Positions 8,132 to 17,096 of a stretch of 45,912 bases of DNA are shown here, one piece after another. Each line of letters begins with the position of its first letter. The stretch's first letter is position 1. Below the pieces are notes generated by a model, which saw nothing but the letters and a program-made list of their open reading frames with translations, ran no database searches and was not told where the DNA came from. The DNA is taken from contig CAKTVL010000013.1 in the NCBI GenBank assembly GCA_934623575.1, positions 1 through 45,912 on the forward strand, written 5' to 3'. Both the position numbers and the translations under genes were made by a program. This DNA is from an uncultured Oscillospiraceae bacterium (GTDB lineage Bacteria > Bacillota > Clostridia > Oscillospirales > Oscillospiraceae).

Positions 8132-9358
8132 TTACACCAGCACCGCCCGGTGGAACACCTTCTTGCCCTTCTTGATGATGACACCGTCGCCGGTGAACTG
8201 CTCGCAGCCGAAGGTGGTCTCGATAGCGTCCACCTTCTGGTCGTTGACGGACACGCCGCCCTGCTGCACCAGCCGGCGGGCCTCACCCTTGGAGGCAGCC
8301 AGTCCACACTTCACCAGCAGCGTCAGCACGTCGATGCTGCCGCCGCCGAAATCGTCGTTGGTCAGCTCGGTGGTGGGCATGTGCTCGGTGTCGCCCGCGC
8401 CGGAGAACAGCGCCTTGGACGCGGCCTTGGCCTTGTCGGCCTCCTCCTCGCCGTGGACCAGCTTGGTCAGCTCATAGGCCAGGATCTCCTTGGCCTCGTT
8501 CAGCTGAGAGCCCTCCCAGGTGGACATCCTGTCGATCTCCTCCAGCGGCAGGAAGGTCAGCATGCGGATGCACTTGAGCACGTCGGCGTCGTCGATGTTG
8601 CGCCAGTACTGGAAGAACTCGAAGGGGCTGGTCTTGTTGGGGTCCAGCCACACGGCGCCCTTGGCAGTCTTTCCCATCTTGTTGCCCTCGGAGTTCAGCA
8701 GCAGCGTGATGGTCATGGCGTGGGCATCCTTGCCCAGCTTCTTGCGGATCAGCTCCGTGCCGCCCAGCATATTGCTCCACTGGTCGTTGCCGCCGAACTG
8801 CATGTTGCAGCCGTAGTGCTGGAACATGTAGTAGAAGTCGTAGCTCTGCATGATCATGTAGTTGAACTCCAGGAAGCTCAGGCCCTTCTCCATGCGCTGC
8901 TTGTAGCACTCGGCCCGCAGCATGTTGTTCACGGAGAAGCAGCCGCCCACCTCACGCAGCAGCTCGATGTAGTTCAGAGGCTTCAGCCACTCGGAGTTAT
9001 ACAGCATCAGCGCCTTGCCGTCGGAGAAGTCGATGAACTTCTCCATCTGACGCTTGAAGCACTCGGCGTTGTGCTTGATGTCCGCCTCGCTGAGCATCTT
9101 GCGCATATCCGTCCGGCCGGAGGGATCGCCGATCAGGGTGGTGCCGTCGCCGATCAGGGCGATGGGCTTGTTGCCCGCCATCTGCAGACGCTTCATCAGG
9201 CACAGCGCCATGAAATGGCCCACATGCAGGGAGTCCGCCGTGCAGTCAAAGCCGATGTAGAACGTGGCCTTGCCGTTGTTGACCATCTCGCGGATCTCTT
9301 CCTCGTTGGTGACCTGCGCGATCAATCCGCGGGCCACCAGTTCCTCGTAAATACCCAT
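8132..9358 (-). CDS. tyrS: Tyrosyl-tRNA synthetase
   Basis: Class I aminoacyl-tRNA synthetase charging tRNA-Tyr. The 408 residues show the HIGH-type motif HVGH in DSLHVGHFMALC, GDGTTLIGDPSGR for ATP and substrate binding, the KMSKS-type signature as GNKMGKT (a reduced form), and a C-terminal S4-like RNA-binding domain (GLAASKGEARRLVQQGGVSVN). The preceding T-box leader (9411-9692) with a UAC specifier confirms the amino acid specificity. AAGGAA precedes the ATG. Confidence 0.97.
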   Translation of the reverse strand: MGIYEELVARGLIAQVTNEEEIREMVNNGKATFYIGFDCTADSLHVGHFMALCLMKRLQMAGNKPIALIGDGTTLIGDPSGRTDMRKMLSEADIKHNAECFKRQMEKFIDFSDGKALMLYNSEWLKPLNYIELLREVGGCFSVNNMLRAECYKQRMEKGLSFLEFNYMIMQSYDFYYMFQHYGCNMQFGGNDQWSNMLGGTELIRKKLGKDAHAMTITLLLNSEGNKMGKTAKGAVWLDPNKTSPFEFFQYWRNIDDADVLKCIRMLTFLPLEEIDRMSTWEGSQLNEAKEILAYELTKLVHGEEEADKAKAASKALFSGAGDTEHMPTTELTNDDFGGGSIDVLTLLVKCGLAASKGEARRLVQQGGVSVNDQKVDAIETTFGCEQFTGDGVIIKKGKKVFHRAVLV

Positions 9359-9410
9359 AGCTTCGATTTCCTTTCTTATCGTAAATTCTCACTTTTTTTG
9401 GCAGAGAAAT

Positions 9411-9692
9411 AAAAACGCCCCCTGCCATATCGACAGAGGGCGATGCTTATGCTCGCGGTACCACCTCATATTCGCCATGCCCTCACAGACACAGCCTCAT
9501 CGGGTGCAGACACACCCTACCGCTGTAACGGGCGGACCCGACACATCCCTACCGGCCCTTTTGGGTTTTCAGGAGGCTGCTCCGGGATGTATTCGCGCGC
9601 TCCGCCCTCTCCCCCTTACACCGTCCGGGGTCTCTCTCGGCAGGTCAAAAGCGCGTTACTTCTTCCCTTCATCGCTGTTGCGGTATCAAGTT
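9411..9692 (-). ncRNA. T-box riboswitch leader of tyrS (tyrosine specifier)
   Basis: Minus strand. The antiterminator T-box GGTGGTACCGCG is at 9454-9465, followed by a terminator hairpin CGCCCTCTGTC/GGCAGGGGGCG and TTTTT (9411-9442). Upstream in Stem I the sequence GCGAATACATCC carries a candidate specifier codon UAC at 9589-9591, matching tyrosine. Uncharged tRNA-Tyr would stabilise the antiterminator and allow tyrS transcription. The specifier position is assigned by eye, not by folding. Confidence 0.93.
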
Positions 9693-9698
9693 GAGGCT

Positions 9699-9726
9699 AT
9701 TGTAGCAGATTTATTTCGTTTGTCAA
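9699..9726 (-). promoter_or_regulatory. Sigma-A promoter of the tyrS T-box transcript
   Basis: Minus strand TTGACA (9721-9726), 16 bp, TACAAT (9699-9704); transcription start near 9692. Confidence 0.8.
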
Positions 9727-9772
9727 CCACCAATTTTCACAACAATAAACTTTTCAAGGCGAAATATCCCGC

Positions 9773-11449
9773 TTACAGCGCAGTCTTGAACGCCTCCGCC
9801 TGCTCCAGCAGCTCCTCCGCGCCGTCCAGCATGGTCTGTGACACATGGCTGCCGCCGGTGAGCCGCGCCAGCTCCTGCCGCCGCTGCTCCCGCTCCAGCC
9901 GCCGCACCTCTGTATAGGTGCGGCCGTTTTTCTCGCCCTTTTCCACGGAGAAATGGGTGTCCGCCATGGCCGCCAGCTGCGGCAGATGGGTCACGCACAG
10001 CACCTGCTTGCTGCGGCTGATCCGGGCCATCTTTTCCGCCACCTTCTGTGCCGCCCGGCCGGAGACGCCGGTGTCCACCTCGTCGAACACCATGGTGCCC
10101 ACGTGGTCCTGCTCGCTGAGCACGTTCTTCATGGCCAGCATGATCCGGGCCAGCTCACCGCCGGAGGCGATCTTGTGGATGGGCCGCAGGGCCTCGCCCG
10201 TGTTGGCGGACATCAGGAACCGTACCGCGTCCATGCCATCGCCGTCCAGCGGCTTTTCCGCAAAGTCCACGGCGAAGCGTATCTTCCCCATGTCCAGCTG
10301 CTGCAGCTCCGTCAGGATCTGCTCCGTCAGGCGCTCCGCTGCCGCCCTTCGGGCGTCGGACAGCGCCTGCGCCGCCTGCCGGGTCTCCTTCTCCGCCCTG
10401 GACAGCTCTTGCTCCAGCCGCTCCAGCGTGTCCCCGGCGTCCTCGATCTGCGCCAGTTCCGTCTGGCAGCGCTCCAGATAGTCCAGCATGTCCTCCACGG
10501 TGGCGCCGTACTTCTTTTTCAGCCGGTACAGCTGGTCCATCCGGCCCTCCACCCGGTCCAGCTCGCCGGGAGACACATCCAGCTCGCCCCGCTTGTCCTC
10601 CACCGTGGCCGCGATGTCGTACACCTCACTGTAGGCCTTGCTCAGCCGCTCATACAGCTGGCCGAAGCCGTCGTCCAGATGCCGCACCGCGCCCAAGGCG
10701 TCCTGGGCCTGCCGCAGGGCGCTCAGCGCCCCGCCGCCGCTGTCGTCGCCGTTAAGGGCGTAGTCCGCCCCGGCCACCGCGTTCAGGAATTTCTCCGCGT
10801 TGCGCAGCATCCCCCGCCGGGCGGTCAGTTCCTCCTCCTCGCCGGGCTTCAGCTTGGCCCGGCGCAGCTCCTCGATCTGGTATTTCAGCGTGTCCACCCG
10901 CCGGGCCTTTTCCGCCTCGTCCATCTGCAGCGACTGGATCTGCCTGCGTATATCCGTGAAGCGTTTATACTTTACAGTGTATGCTTCCTTCAGCTTTTCC
11001 GTCTTTCCGAAGCTGTCCAGATACACGATGTGCTGCTCCTCGTCCAGCAGCTGCTGTCCGTCGTGCTGTCCGTGGATGTTCAGCAGCCTTGCGCCCAGGG
11101 CGCGCAGCTGGCTCACCGTCACCGGACGGCCGTTGACGCGGCACACGTTCTTGCCGTCGGTCTGTATCTCCCGCTGCAAAAGCAGCGTTCCGTCCGCCTC
11201 CGGCTGGATGCCCAACTCCTCCGCCAGCTCCGGCGCCACACCGGAAAAAGCCGCGCTGACGAAGGCCTTGTCCGCCCCGGTGCGGATCAGCTCCCGGCTG
11301 GTCCGCTGGCCCAGCACTGCGCTGAGGCTGTCGATCACGATGGATTTACCGGCGCCGGTCTCGCCGGTCAGCGCGTTGAACCCCGGCGCAAATTCGATGT
11401 CCGCCGCCTCGATAATGGCAATATTCTCAATATGCAGCAGCTCCAGCAT
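9773..11449 (-). CDS. recN: DNA repair ATPase RecN
   Basis: SMC-like protein that responds to double-strand breaks. The start MLELLHIENIAII has GGAGGG upstream and matches the family start; the longer frame upstream overlaps argR and is not coding. The 558 residues have Walker A GETGAGKS at 29-36, LNIHGQHDGQQLL, two coiled-coil arms in the centre (residues about 155-370) and the C-terminal signature/Walker B segment IASGGELARIMLA and MVFDEVDTGVSG. It is last in the dxs-tlyA-nadK-argR-recN operon, as in many Firmicutes. Confidence 0.97.
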   Translation of the reverse strand: MLELLHIENIAIIEAADIEFAPGFNALTGETGAGKSIVIDSLSAVLGQRTSRELIRTGADKAFVSAAFSGVAPELAEELGIQPEADGTLLLQREIQTDGKNVCRVNGRPVTVSQLRALGARLLNIHGQHDGQQLLDEEQHIVYLDSFGKTEKLKEAYTVKYKRFTDIRRQIQSLQMDEAEKARRVDTLKYQIEELRRAKLKPGEEEELTARRGMLRNAEKFLNAVAGADYALNGDDSGGGALSALRQAQDALGAVRHLDDGFGQLYERLSKAYSEVYDIAATVEDKRGELDVSPGELDRVEGRMDQLYRLKKKYGATVEDMLDYLERCQTELAQIEDAGDTLERLEQELSRAEKETRQAAQALSDARRAAAERLTEQILTELQQLDMGKIRFAVDFAEKPLDGDGMDAVRFLMSANTGEALRPIHKIASGGELARIMLAMKNVLSEQDHVGTMVFDEVDTGVSGRAAQKVAEKMARISRSKQVLCVTHLPQLAAMADTHFSVEKGEKNGRTYTEVRRLEREQRRQELARLTGGSHVSQTMLDGAEELLEQAEAFKTAL

Positions 11450-11463
11450 ACCGCTTTCCCTCC

Positions 11464-11916
11464 TCAGCGCAGCATCTGCCGCACCTGTTCGCAGAAATCC
11501 GCCGCGTGGGCGCTGTCGTGGAACACCAGCAGCACCGTGTCGTCGCCGGCCAGCGTGCCCACGATGTCCGTGTCCTTCATGCTGTCCAGGGCGAAGGCCG
11601 CCGCGTTGGCCATACCGTTCATGGTCTTGATCACCGCCAGATTCTGCGCGTTCTCCGCCGACACCACGCACTCCCGGAAGATGGTCTGCAGCTTTTCCTC
11701 AAAATTCAGCTTGGGCATCTGTGCCGATACGGCGTAGCGATACCCGCCCTTTCCGTCCGGGGCCTTCATCAGGTGCAGCTGCTTTATATCGCGGGAGACC
11801 GTGGCCTGCGTGCAGCTGAAGCCGCGCGCCGACAGCAGATGCATCAGCTGCTCCTGCGTCTCCACCGCCGTCTCCTCAATGATCTGCAGCACGGCTGTCT
11901 GTCGGTCATTTTTCAT
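11464..11916 (-). CDS. argR: Arginine repressor ArgR/AhrC
   Basis: Hexameric arginine-responsive regulator. The 150 residues carry an N-terminal winged helix (FSCTQATVSRDIKQLHLMK, with the SRDIK-type recognition helix) and a C-terminal oligomerisation and arginine-binding domain with GTLAGDDTVLLV (the conserved GTIAGDDT-type motif). It overlaps nadK by 11 nt and lies 14 nt before recN. No ARG box was sought beyond this operon. Confidence 0.95.
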   Translation of the reverse strand: MKNDRQTAVLQIIEETAVETQEQLMHLLSARGFSCTQATVSRDIKQLHLMKAPDGKGGYRYAVSAQMPKLNFEEKLQTIFRECVVSAENAQNLAVIKTMNGMANAAAFALDSMKDTDIVGTLAGDDTVLLVFHDSAHAADFCEQVRQMLR

Positions 11917-12784
11917 GCTTCAATGCCTCCATCCCCATCTTTGAATCCAGTATCTCGCAAAAGCTCTTCTTGCTGAGCCGCACCAGCTTCGTCACGAACC
12001 TCGACTGCCGTACCCGCACGATGTCCCCGTTTTTCAGGGAAAAGGCCTTGCTGCCGTCCACCGACAGGTACACGAACTTCCGGTTGGCGTCCGCCGTCTC
12101 CACCAGGATGGTGTGCTCCGGCGAGAGCACATAGCTCCCCGCCCGGGTGGAGTGGGGGCAGATGGGCGTCAGCAGCAGGTTGTGGGCCGTGGGCTCCACG
12201 ATAGGCCCACCGGCCGCCATGGAATACCCTGTGGAGCCGGTGGGCGTGGCCACGATGGCCCCGTCGCCGGTGATCTTGGTCAGGCGACCCTCCTCGGTGG
12301 ACACGTCCAGCCGCACCACCCGCGCCACGCTGCCCTTGGAGATCACCGCGTCGTTCAGCGCGATGTTGCTGTACACCGGCTTGCCCTCCCGCAGCACCGT
12401 CACATCCAGCATCATCCGGGAGTCCACCGCGAAATTCCAGCTTTTCAGGTCCCGCAGCCGTTCCAGCTCGTTGGGCTCCAGCTCGGACATGAAGCCCAGG
12501 CTGCCCAGGTTGATACCCAGCACCGGCACATTGTGCAGCGCCACCGTCCGGGCCAGATGCAGTATGGTGCCGTCGCCGCCGAAGGCGATGAGCATGTCCG
12601 CCCGCTTGATCTCCTGCTGCAGCTGCCGGATGGGCACGCCCAGCTGATCGTCATAGCCCTCCCGGTCGAACGGCAGGCACACCACCGTCCCAAAGCCGAT
12701 GCCCTCCAGCAGCTCCTTGGAGCGCTTGGCCACGGTCAATTCACTGTCCCGATACGGATTCGGGCAAAGGATCACTCGTTTCAT
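11906..12784 (-). CDS. nadK: NAD kinase
   Basis: Phosphorylates NAD to NADP. The 292 residues contain the GGDGT motif (69-73, catalytic aspartate within it), NINLGSLGF-like GINLGSLGFM, ALNDAVISK and the glycine-rich TPTGSTGYSMAAGGPI segment. It overlaps tlyA by 4 nt (ATGA), so translation is probably coupled. Confidence 0.96.
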   Translation of the reverse strand: MKRVILCPNPYRDSELTVAKRSKELLEGIGFGTVVCLPFDREGYDDQLGVPIRQLQQEIKRADMLIAFGGDGTILHLARTVALHNVPVLGINLGSLGFMSELEPNELERLRDLKSWNFAVDSRMMLDVTVLREGKPVYSNIALNDAVISKGSVARVVRLDVSTEEGRLTKITGDGAIVATPTGSTGYSMAAGGPIVEPTAHNLLLTPICPHSTRAGSYVLSPEHTILVETADANRKFVYLSVDGSKAFSLKNGDIVRVRQSRFVTKLVRLSKKSFCEILDSKMGMEALKHEK

Positions 12785-13599
12785 TCTTCCCCTCGACCTT
12801 CCTTCAACGCAGAATGTGAGGCGTCTACCAACGCCCGCAGGTCAGGGATCGCGTCCTCTTCCCCGCCCTTTTTCAGATACCCTAAATACTCGATGTTCCC
12901 CTCCGGCCCCCGGATGGGAGAATATGTAATACCAAGCACTGTAAAGCGGTTTTCCTTCGCATGTATAAGGAAGTTTTCCAGCACCTCAAGGTGCACCGCC
13001 GGGTCCCGCACAACCCCCTTCTTCCCCACCTTTTCCCGTCCGGCCTCAAACTGCGGCTTGATCAGGCACGCCACCTCGCCGCCCTCGCGCAGCAGCACGT
13101 ACAGCGCCGGAAAGATCAGCTTCAGCGAGATAAAGCTCACGTCGATGGACGCGAAGTCCAGCGCCTCCGGTATCTGCTCTGTCGAGAGATACCGCGCGTT
13201 GGTGCGCTCCAGGCACACCACCCGCTCATCGCTGCGCAGCTTCCAGTCCAGCTGCCCGTATCCCACATCCACGGCGTAGACCTTCGCCGCGCCGTTTTGC
13301 AGCATGCAGTCCGTGAACCCGCCGGTGGAGGCGCCGATGTCGGCGCACACCTTGCCCTCCAGCGTGATGGGAAACGTCTGCATGGCCTTTTCCAGCTTCA
13401 GCCCGCCCCGGCTCACATACCGCAGCGCGTGGCCGCGGACCTCCACCTCGGCGTCCTCCGCCACCGGTGTGCCCGGCTTGTCCGACCGCTGTCCGTTGAC
13501 GAACACCAGCCCCGCCATAATGGTCGCCTGGGCCTTCTGCCGGCTCTCGCACAGCCCGCGCTCCGTCAAAAGCACATCCAGTCTCGTCTTTTTGCTCAT
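12781..13599 (-). CDS. tlyA: TlyA-type rRNA 2'-O-methyltransferase
   Basis: S4-FtsJ fusion of the TlyA/hemolysin A family; TlyA enzymes methylate rRNA ribose. The start MSKKTRLDVLL overlaps the dxs stop by 4 nt (ATGA) and has GGGAGGT upstream. Residues 1-60 are an S4 RNA-binding domain (LDVLLTERGLCESRQKA); then comes a Rossmann methyltransferase with VCADIGASTGGFTDCML as SAM site, ASIDVSFISLKLI and CLIKPQFEAGREKVGKKG. 272 residues is usual. The exact target is inferred from the family. Confidence 0.93.
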   Translation of the reverse strand: MSKKTRLDVLLTERGLCESRQKAQATIMAGLVFVNGQRSDKPGTPVAEDAEVEVRGHALRYVSRGGLKLEKAMQTFPITLEGKVCADIGASTGGFTDCMLQNGAAKVYAVDVGYGQLDWKLRSDERVVCLERTNARYLSTEQIPEALDFASIDVSFISLKLIFPALYVLLREGGEVACLIKPQFEAGREKVGKKGVVRDPAVHLEVLENFLIHAKENRFTVLGITYSPIRGPEGNIEYLGYLKKGGEEDAIPDLRALVDASHSALKEGRGEE

Positions 13600-15443
13600 G
13601 CCAGCACCTCCCGCACCGCCTGCGCGATGCCCTCCGCGTCCAGTCCCAGCGCGTGCCACAGCTCCGCTGTGGTGCCCTGGCTGGGCAGCGCCATCCCGGC
13701 GTTCCGCAGCACCAGGCGTTCCGCGCCGGCGCCCTGCTCCAGCAGCAGCGCCCCCAGCCGTTCGCCCAGCGCGCCGCTGCGCAGCTGATCCTCCGCGACC
13801 ACCACGCGCCTGACGCCCTCCAGCGCTGCGCGCACCGCGCCGCCGTCCAGCGGCGATACCCGGTCGATCTTCACCACCCGGACATCGACGCCCTCTTTTT
13901 CCAGCGTCTCCGCCGCCGCCAGCGCCTGTCCGGTCAGTATCCCGCAGGTCACCACGGCCGCGTCGCCGCCCTCGCGCAGTATGCTGACGGCCGCGTCGCC
14001 GCAGTCCCCCGCATAGCCGCACTCGCCGCCTCTGGGATACCGCACCGCCACCGGGCCGTCCAGCTCCAGCACTGCCCGACGCAGCATCTGCCGCAGCTCC
14101 GCGAAGCTGGCCGGCGCCAGCACCGTCATCCCCGGGATCTGGCTCAGATAGTCCAGACACCCGTGGTGTGTCTCGCCGTCCGCCCCCACGATGCCGCAGC
14201 GGTCCACCGCCAGCACCACGTGCAGCCCTTCCAGCGCCGCATCCTGCACCAGCATGTCGTAGCCCCGCTGCAAAAAGCTGTCATACACCGCAAATACCGG
14301 CACCAGCCCCTGCTTCGCCATGCCACCGGCCATGGCCACGCCGTGGCCTTCGGCGATGCCTACGTCGAAGAACCGCCGGGGGAACTCCCTGGCAAATGCC
14401 GCCAGCCCTGTGCCGTCGGCCATAGCGGCGGTGATGGCGCACACACGCCCGTCCTCCCGCGCCAGCTCGCACAGCGTCTGGCCAAACACATGGGAGAACG
14501 TCTTGCCGCCCTCCCGCCGCAGCTTGCCCGTCTCCGGGTCAAAGGGTCCCACGCCGTGGAATTTCTCCGGCTCCCGCAGTGCATAGTCGTATCCGCTGCC
14601 CTTCACGGTGTGGACGTGTACCAGCACCGGGCGCCCGGCCTCCTTGGCCGCCTGCAGCACCGCCGTCAGCCGCTGCACGTCGTGGCCGTCCACCGGCCCC
14701 ATGTACGCAAAGCCCATGTCCTCGAACACGGTGCTCACCGGCGGCAGCAGCGTCTTTTTCAGCGCCGTTTTCACCTCGTGGCTCCACTCGTACAGCGTCC
14801 GGCCCGCCGGCAGCTTCTCCATGGCCTTGCGATAGCGCTTCTTGAACTCGTAGTACTCCGGGTCCGTCCGCATTTTCGACAGCTGGCGGGACAGCCCGCC
14901 CACGTTCCGGTCGATGGACATCCCGTTGTCGTTGAGAATGACGATCAGCGGCTCGCCGCTGCCGCCGGCATCGTTGAGCCCCTCAAAGCTCAGCCCGCCG
15001 CCCAGCGCGCCGTCGCCGATCACCGCCACCACCTGATAGTTCTGCCGCAGCAGTGTCCGCGCCCGGGCCATGCCCAGCGCCACGGACACCGAATCCGAGG
15101 CGTGCCCCGCCATAAAGGCGTCGTGCACGCTCTCGTAGGGCTTGGGAAAGCCCGACAGTCCGCCGAACTGCCGCAGCGTGCCGAACAGCTCCCGCCGCCC
15201 GGTCAGCGCCTTATGCACATAGCACTGGTGGCCCACATCCAGCACCAGCCGGTCCCGGGCCGTATCGAATACCCGGTGGATGGCCACCGTCAGCTCCACC
15301 ACGCCCAGATTGGACGCCAGATGCCCGCCGGTGCGGGACACCTGCTCCACCAGAAACTGCCGCAGCTCCCGGCACAGCGCCGCCGTCTGTTCCTCGGACA
15401 GACGCTTCACGTCCTCCGGGCTGTTGATCGTCTCTAAAATCAA
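13596..15443 (-). CDS. dxs: 1-deoxy-D-xylulose-5-phosphate synthase
   Basis: First step of the MEP isoprenoid pathway: pyruvate plus glyceraldehyde 3-phosphate to DXP, using thiamine diphosphate. The 615 residues show GGHLASNLGVVELTVA, DVGHQCYVHK, the thiamine-binding GDGALGGG, HTVKGSGYDYA, and the second-domain motifs FFDVGIAEGHGVAMAGG and PVAVRYPRG. The start is TTG (encoded MILETINSPED) with only a modest ribosome site (GGCGG). It heads the operon dxs-tlyA-nadK-argR-recN from the promoter at 15514-15542. It links functionally to ispA at 25887. Confidence 0.96.
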   Translation of the reverse strand: MILETINSPEDVKRLSEEQTAALCRELRQFLVEQVSRTGGHLASNLGVVELTVAIHRVFDTARDRLVLDVGHQCYVHKALTGRRELFGTLRQFGGLSGFPKPYESVHDAFMAGHASDSVSVALGMARARTLLRQNYQVVAVIGDGALGGGLSFEGLNDAGGSGEPLIVILNDNGMSIDRNVGGLSRQLSKMRTDPEYYEFKKRYRKAMEKLPAGRTLYEWSHEVKTALKKTLLPPVSTVFEDMGFAYMGPVDGHDVQRLTAVLQAAKEAGRPVLVHVHTVKGSGYDYALREPEKFHGVGPFDPETGKLRREGGKTFSHVFGQTLCELAREDGRVCAITAAMADGTGLAAFAREFPRRFFDVGIAEGHGVAMAGGMAKQGLVPVFAVYDSFLQRGYDMLVQDAALEGLHVVLAVDRCGIVGADGETHHGCLDYLSQIPGMTVLAPASFAELRQMLRRAVLELDGPVAVRYPRGGECGYAGDCGDAAVSILREGGDAAVVTCGILTGQALAAAETLEKEGVDVRVVKIDRVSPLDGGAVRAALEGVRRVVVAEDQLRSGALGERLGALLLEQGAGAERLVLRNAGMALPSQGTTAELWHALGLDAEGIAQAVREVLA

Positions 15444-15513
15444 ATCCGCCTACCGTCCTTTATCGCAGAGGTGTACGCCCCGGCGCACACCCTCCCATTT
15501 TCATACGGTACAC

Positions 15514-15542
15514 ATTCTATCACACCCCCGCCGGATTTACAA
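15514..15542 (-). promoter_or_regulatory. Sigma-A-like promoter for the dxs operon
   Basis: Minus strand TTGTAA (15537-15542), 17 bp, TAGAAT (15514-15519). Confidence 0.6.
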
Positions 15543-15626
15543 CTGTTTATGCAAAGTATTCTGTGTATTCTGTATATTCATGTATTCCCTTTGTTACTTC
15601 TCTGTAACGACTTGCGCCCCGCCGGA

Positions 15627-15635
15627 TGGTATACT
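15627..15635 (+). promoter_or_regulatory. Candidate extended -10 promoter for the 15667 gene
   Basis: TGGTATACT (15627-15635) is an extended -10; no good -35 is present at the expected distance. It lies 32 bp before the start codon. Confidence 0.4.
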
Positions 15636-15666
15636 TTTGCCATCAACAGACGAAAGGGGTGCGCTT

Positions 15667-16722
15667 ATGGCCAAGCGGGAAAGGATCAAGACGATCGTAT
15701 GGGGCTGTATTGCCGCGGCGCTGCTGCTGGCGGTCGCGCTGTTTCTGCTGCTGCCCCGCCGGGCGGACAAACTGATCAAAGCGCCCGACGCCTCCGCGGT
15801 GTACGGCATCGTCCTCTCTGACACCGTGGTGACGCCGGATCTCATCGACCACTTCCAGACAGGGTCCTACACCACCCGCGATGCATCGCTGGTGCAGGAG
15901 ATGTGCGACCTGCTGCGCCGGACAAAGCTGTATTTCGGGCACTTCAACGGCGGCGTTCAGATCTATGATAACCCGATCAACGACGGACAGCTGTGTACGC
16001 TCTATCTCTGGAGCGACGACACCTCGGTGAAAGACCTTACCCTGCGTCCCGACGGCGCGGTCTTTGTGGGCAGCGTCACCTACGAAATACGGGACGAAGC
16101 CGTGCTGGCCGAGTACATGGTCCTGCTGGAAAAGATCAAGGCCTCCTTCCTGCAGGGAGAGCCGGATCCCTCCGCCATGGATGACGACCAGCTGGCGGAG
16201 TACCAGGCGCTGTTCGACGCGCCCAGCTGGTACGCCCAGGCGGTGGCTGCGCCCTTCACAGATCGCGGCCCGGATCTGAACGCCATGTTCTACGACGGGC
16301 TCTCCTTTGACAACACCGGCGCGCCGGTCTATGGCGGCTATGTCACCCCGGCAGACGGCGACGAGTGGGCGTGGGTACGGGAAAATGTCCCCGGCGCCGC
16401 GGAAGTGGACGTCTCCCGCCTGCCCCGTCAGGGAATGCTCCAGGTCCTGCGCGACACCGTCTACGGCGGCGCGGGCATCCCGGAGGGCCTTGCCCCCGAG
16501 GGCTGGACGTACTGGGACGAGACCGACTGCTGGTACCACGCCCACGGTGACACCGGCATCTACAGCGTCGCCCTTCTCTCCGGCCAGTGGACCGGCGAGG
16601 GCACCGGCACCCTTCGGTTTCAGGGACTTCTGGGCCAGACCTACCAGATCAGCTTCACCCTGGGCCAGACAGAGCAGGACGCCGGCCACCTCTACCTCCG
16701 CGCCTGCGTCTCCGCCGACTGA
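15667..16722 (+). CDS. Uncharacterised membrane-anchored extracellular protein
   Basis: I do not recognise a family. The 351 residues start with a basic segment (MAKRERIK) and one strong membrane helix (IVWGCIAAALLLAVALFLLL, residues about 10-29) without a clear cleavage or lipobox cysteine, so it is likely an N-terminally anchored outward-facing protein. The rest is soluble, acidic and aromatic-rich; the last third (WTYWDETDCWYHAHGDTGIYSVALLSG) looks like beta-rich secreted domains. AAAGGGG precedes the ATG at good spacing. It has its own terminator (16741-16776), diverges from dxs, and begins a plus-strand block of unknown proteins. Confidence 0.75.
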   Translation: MAKRERIKTIVWGCIAAALLLAVALFLLLPRRADKLIKAPDASAVYGIVLSDTVVTPDLIDHFQTGSYTTRDASLVQEMCDLLRRTKLYFGHFNGGVQIYDNPINDGQLCTLYLWSDDTSVKDLTLRPDGAVFVGSVTYEIRDEAVLAEYMVLLEKIKASFLQGEPDPSAMDDDQLAEYQALFDAPSWYAQAVAAPFTDRGPDLNAMFYDGLSFDNTGAPVYGGYVTPADGDEWAWVRENVPGAAEVDVSRLPRQGMLQVLRDTVYGGAGIPEGLAPEGWTYWDETDCWYHAHGDTGIYSVALLSGQWTGEGTGTLRFQGLLGQTYQISFTLGQTEQDAGHLYLRACVSAD

Positions 16723-16740
16723 TCCCCATCTTGCTTTCAA

Positions 16741-16776
16741 AAAGTGCCTGTCAGCATCGCTGACAGGCACTTTTTT
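16741..16776 (+). terminator. Intrinsic terminator after the 15667 gene
   Basis: Stem AAAGTGCCTGTCAGC (16741-16755), loop ATC, GCTGACAGGCACTTT (16759-16773), then more T. The A-rich left flank makes it potentially bidirectional. Confidence 0.9.
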
Positions 16777-16829
16777 CCTCCGCCCCTCATAGACTGTTCC
16801 TGTAAAGAACCCCACAAGGAGGTCATCCC

Positions 16830-17078
16830 ATGAACGATCAGGACATTATGAACAAGCTGAAAAGCGACCCACGCGCCCTGAAGTCCGTCATGCAGTCCCA
16901 GGACGGCCAGGCGCTGCTGGGCATGCTCTCCGGCGGCGATACCGCCGCCCTGGGCCAGGCGGCCCGTCAGGCCGCCGCCGGCGACACCGCGGCCCTCAGC
17001 GCCATGCTCTCCCGGGTGCTGTCCAGCCCCCAGGGTGCGGAGCTGGTGCAGCGGCTGGAGAACAAATTGCAGCAGTAA
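16830..17078 (+). CDS. Small helical protein of unknown function, first of a three-gene cluster
   Basis: 82 residues with a strong ribosome site (AAGGAGGT). The sequence is helical and rich in A, Q, L, G and M, with no membrane segment or signal peptide. Its N-terminus NKLKSDPRALKSVMQ...LLGMLSG resembles the N-terminus of the next gene product (NALLSDPGSMAQIMQLAQQLSG), suggesting a shared helical module. I recall similar unnamed proteins in related gut Clostridia but cannot verify this here. It is 18 nt upstream of the next gene, so they are probably cotranscribed. No function is assigned. Confidence 0.7.
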   Translation: MNDQDIMNKLKSDPRALKSVMQSQDGQALLGMLSGGDTAALGQAARQAAAGDTAALSAMLSRVLSSPQGAELVQRLENKLQQ

Positions 17079-17096
17079 CGGAAAGGGGGACGCAGC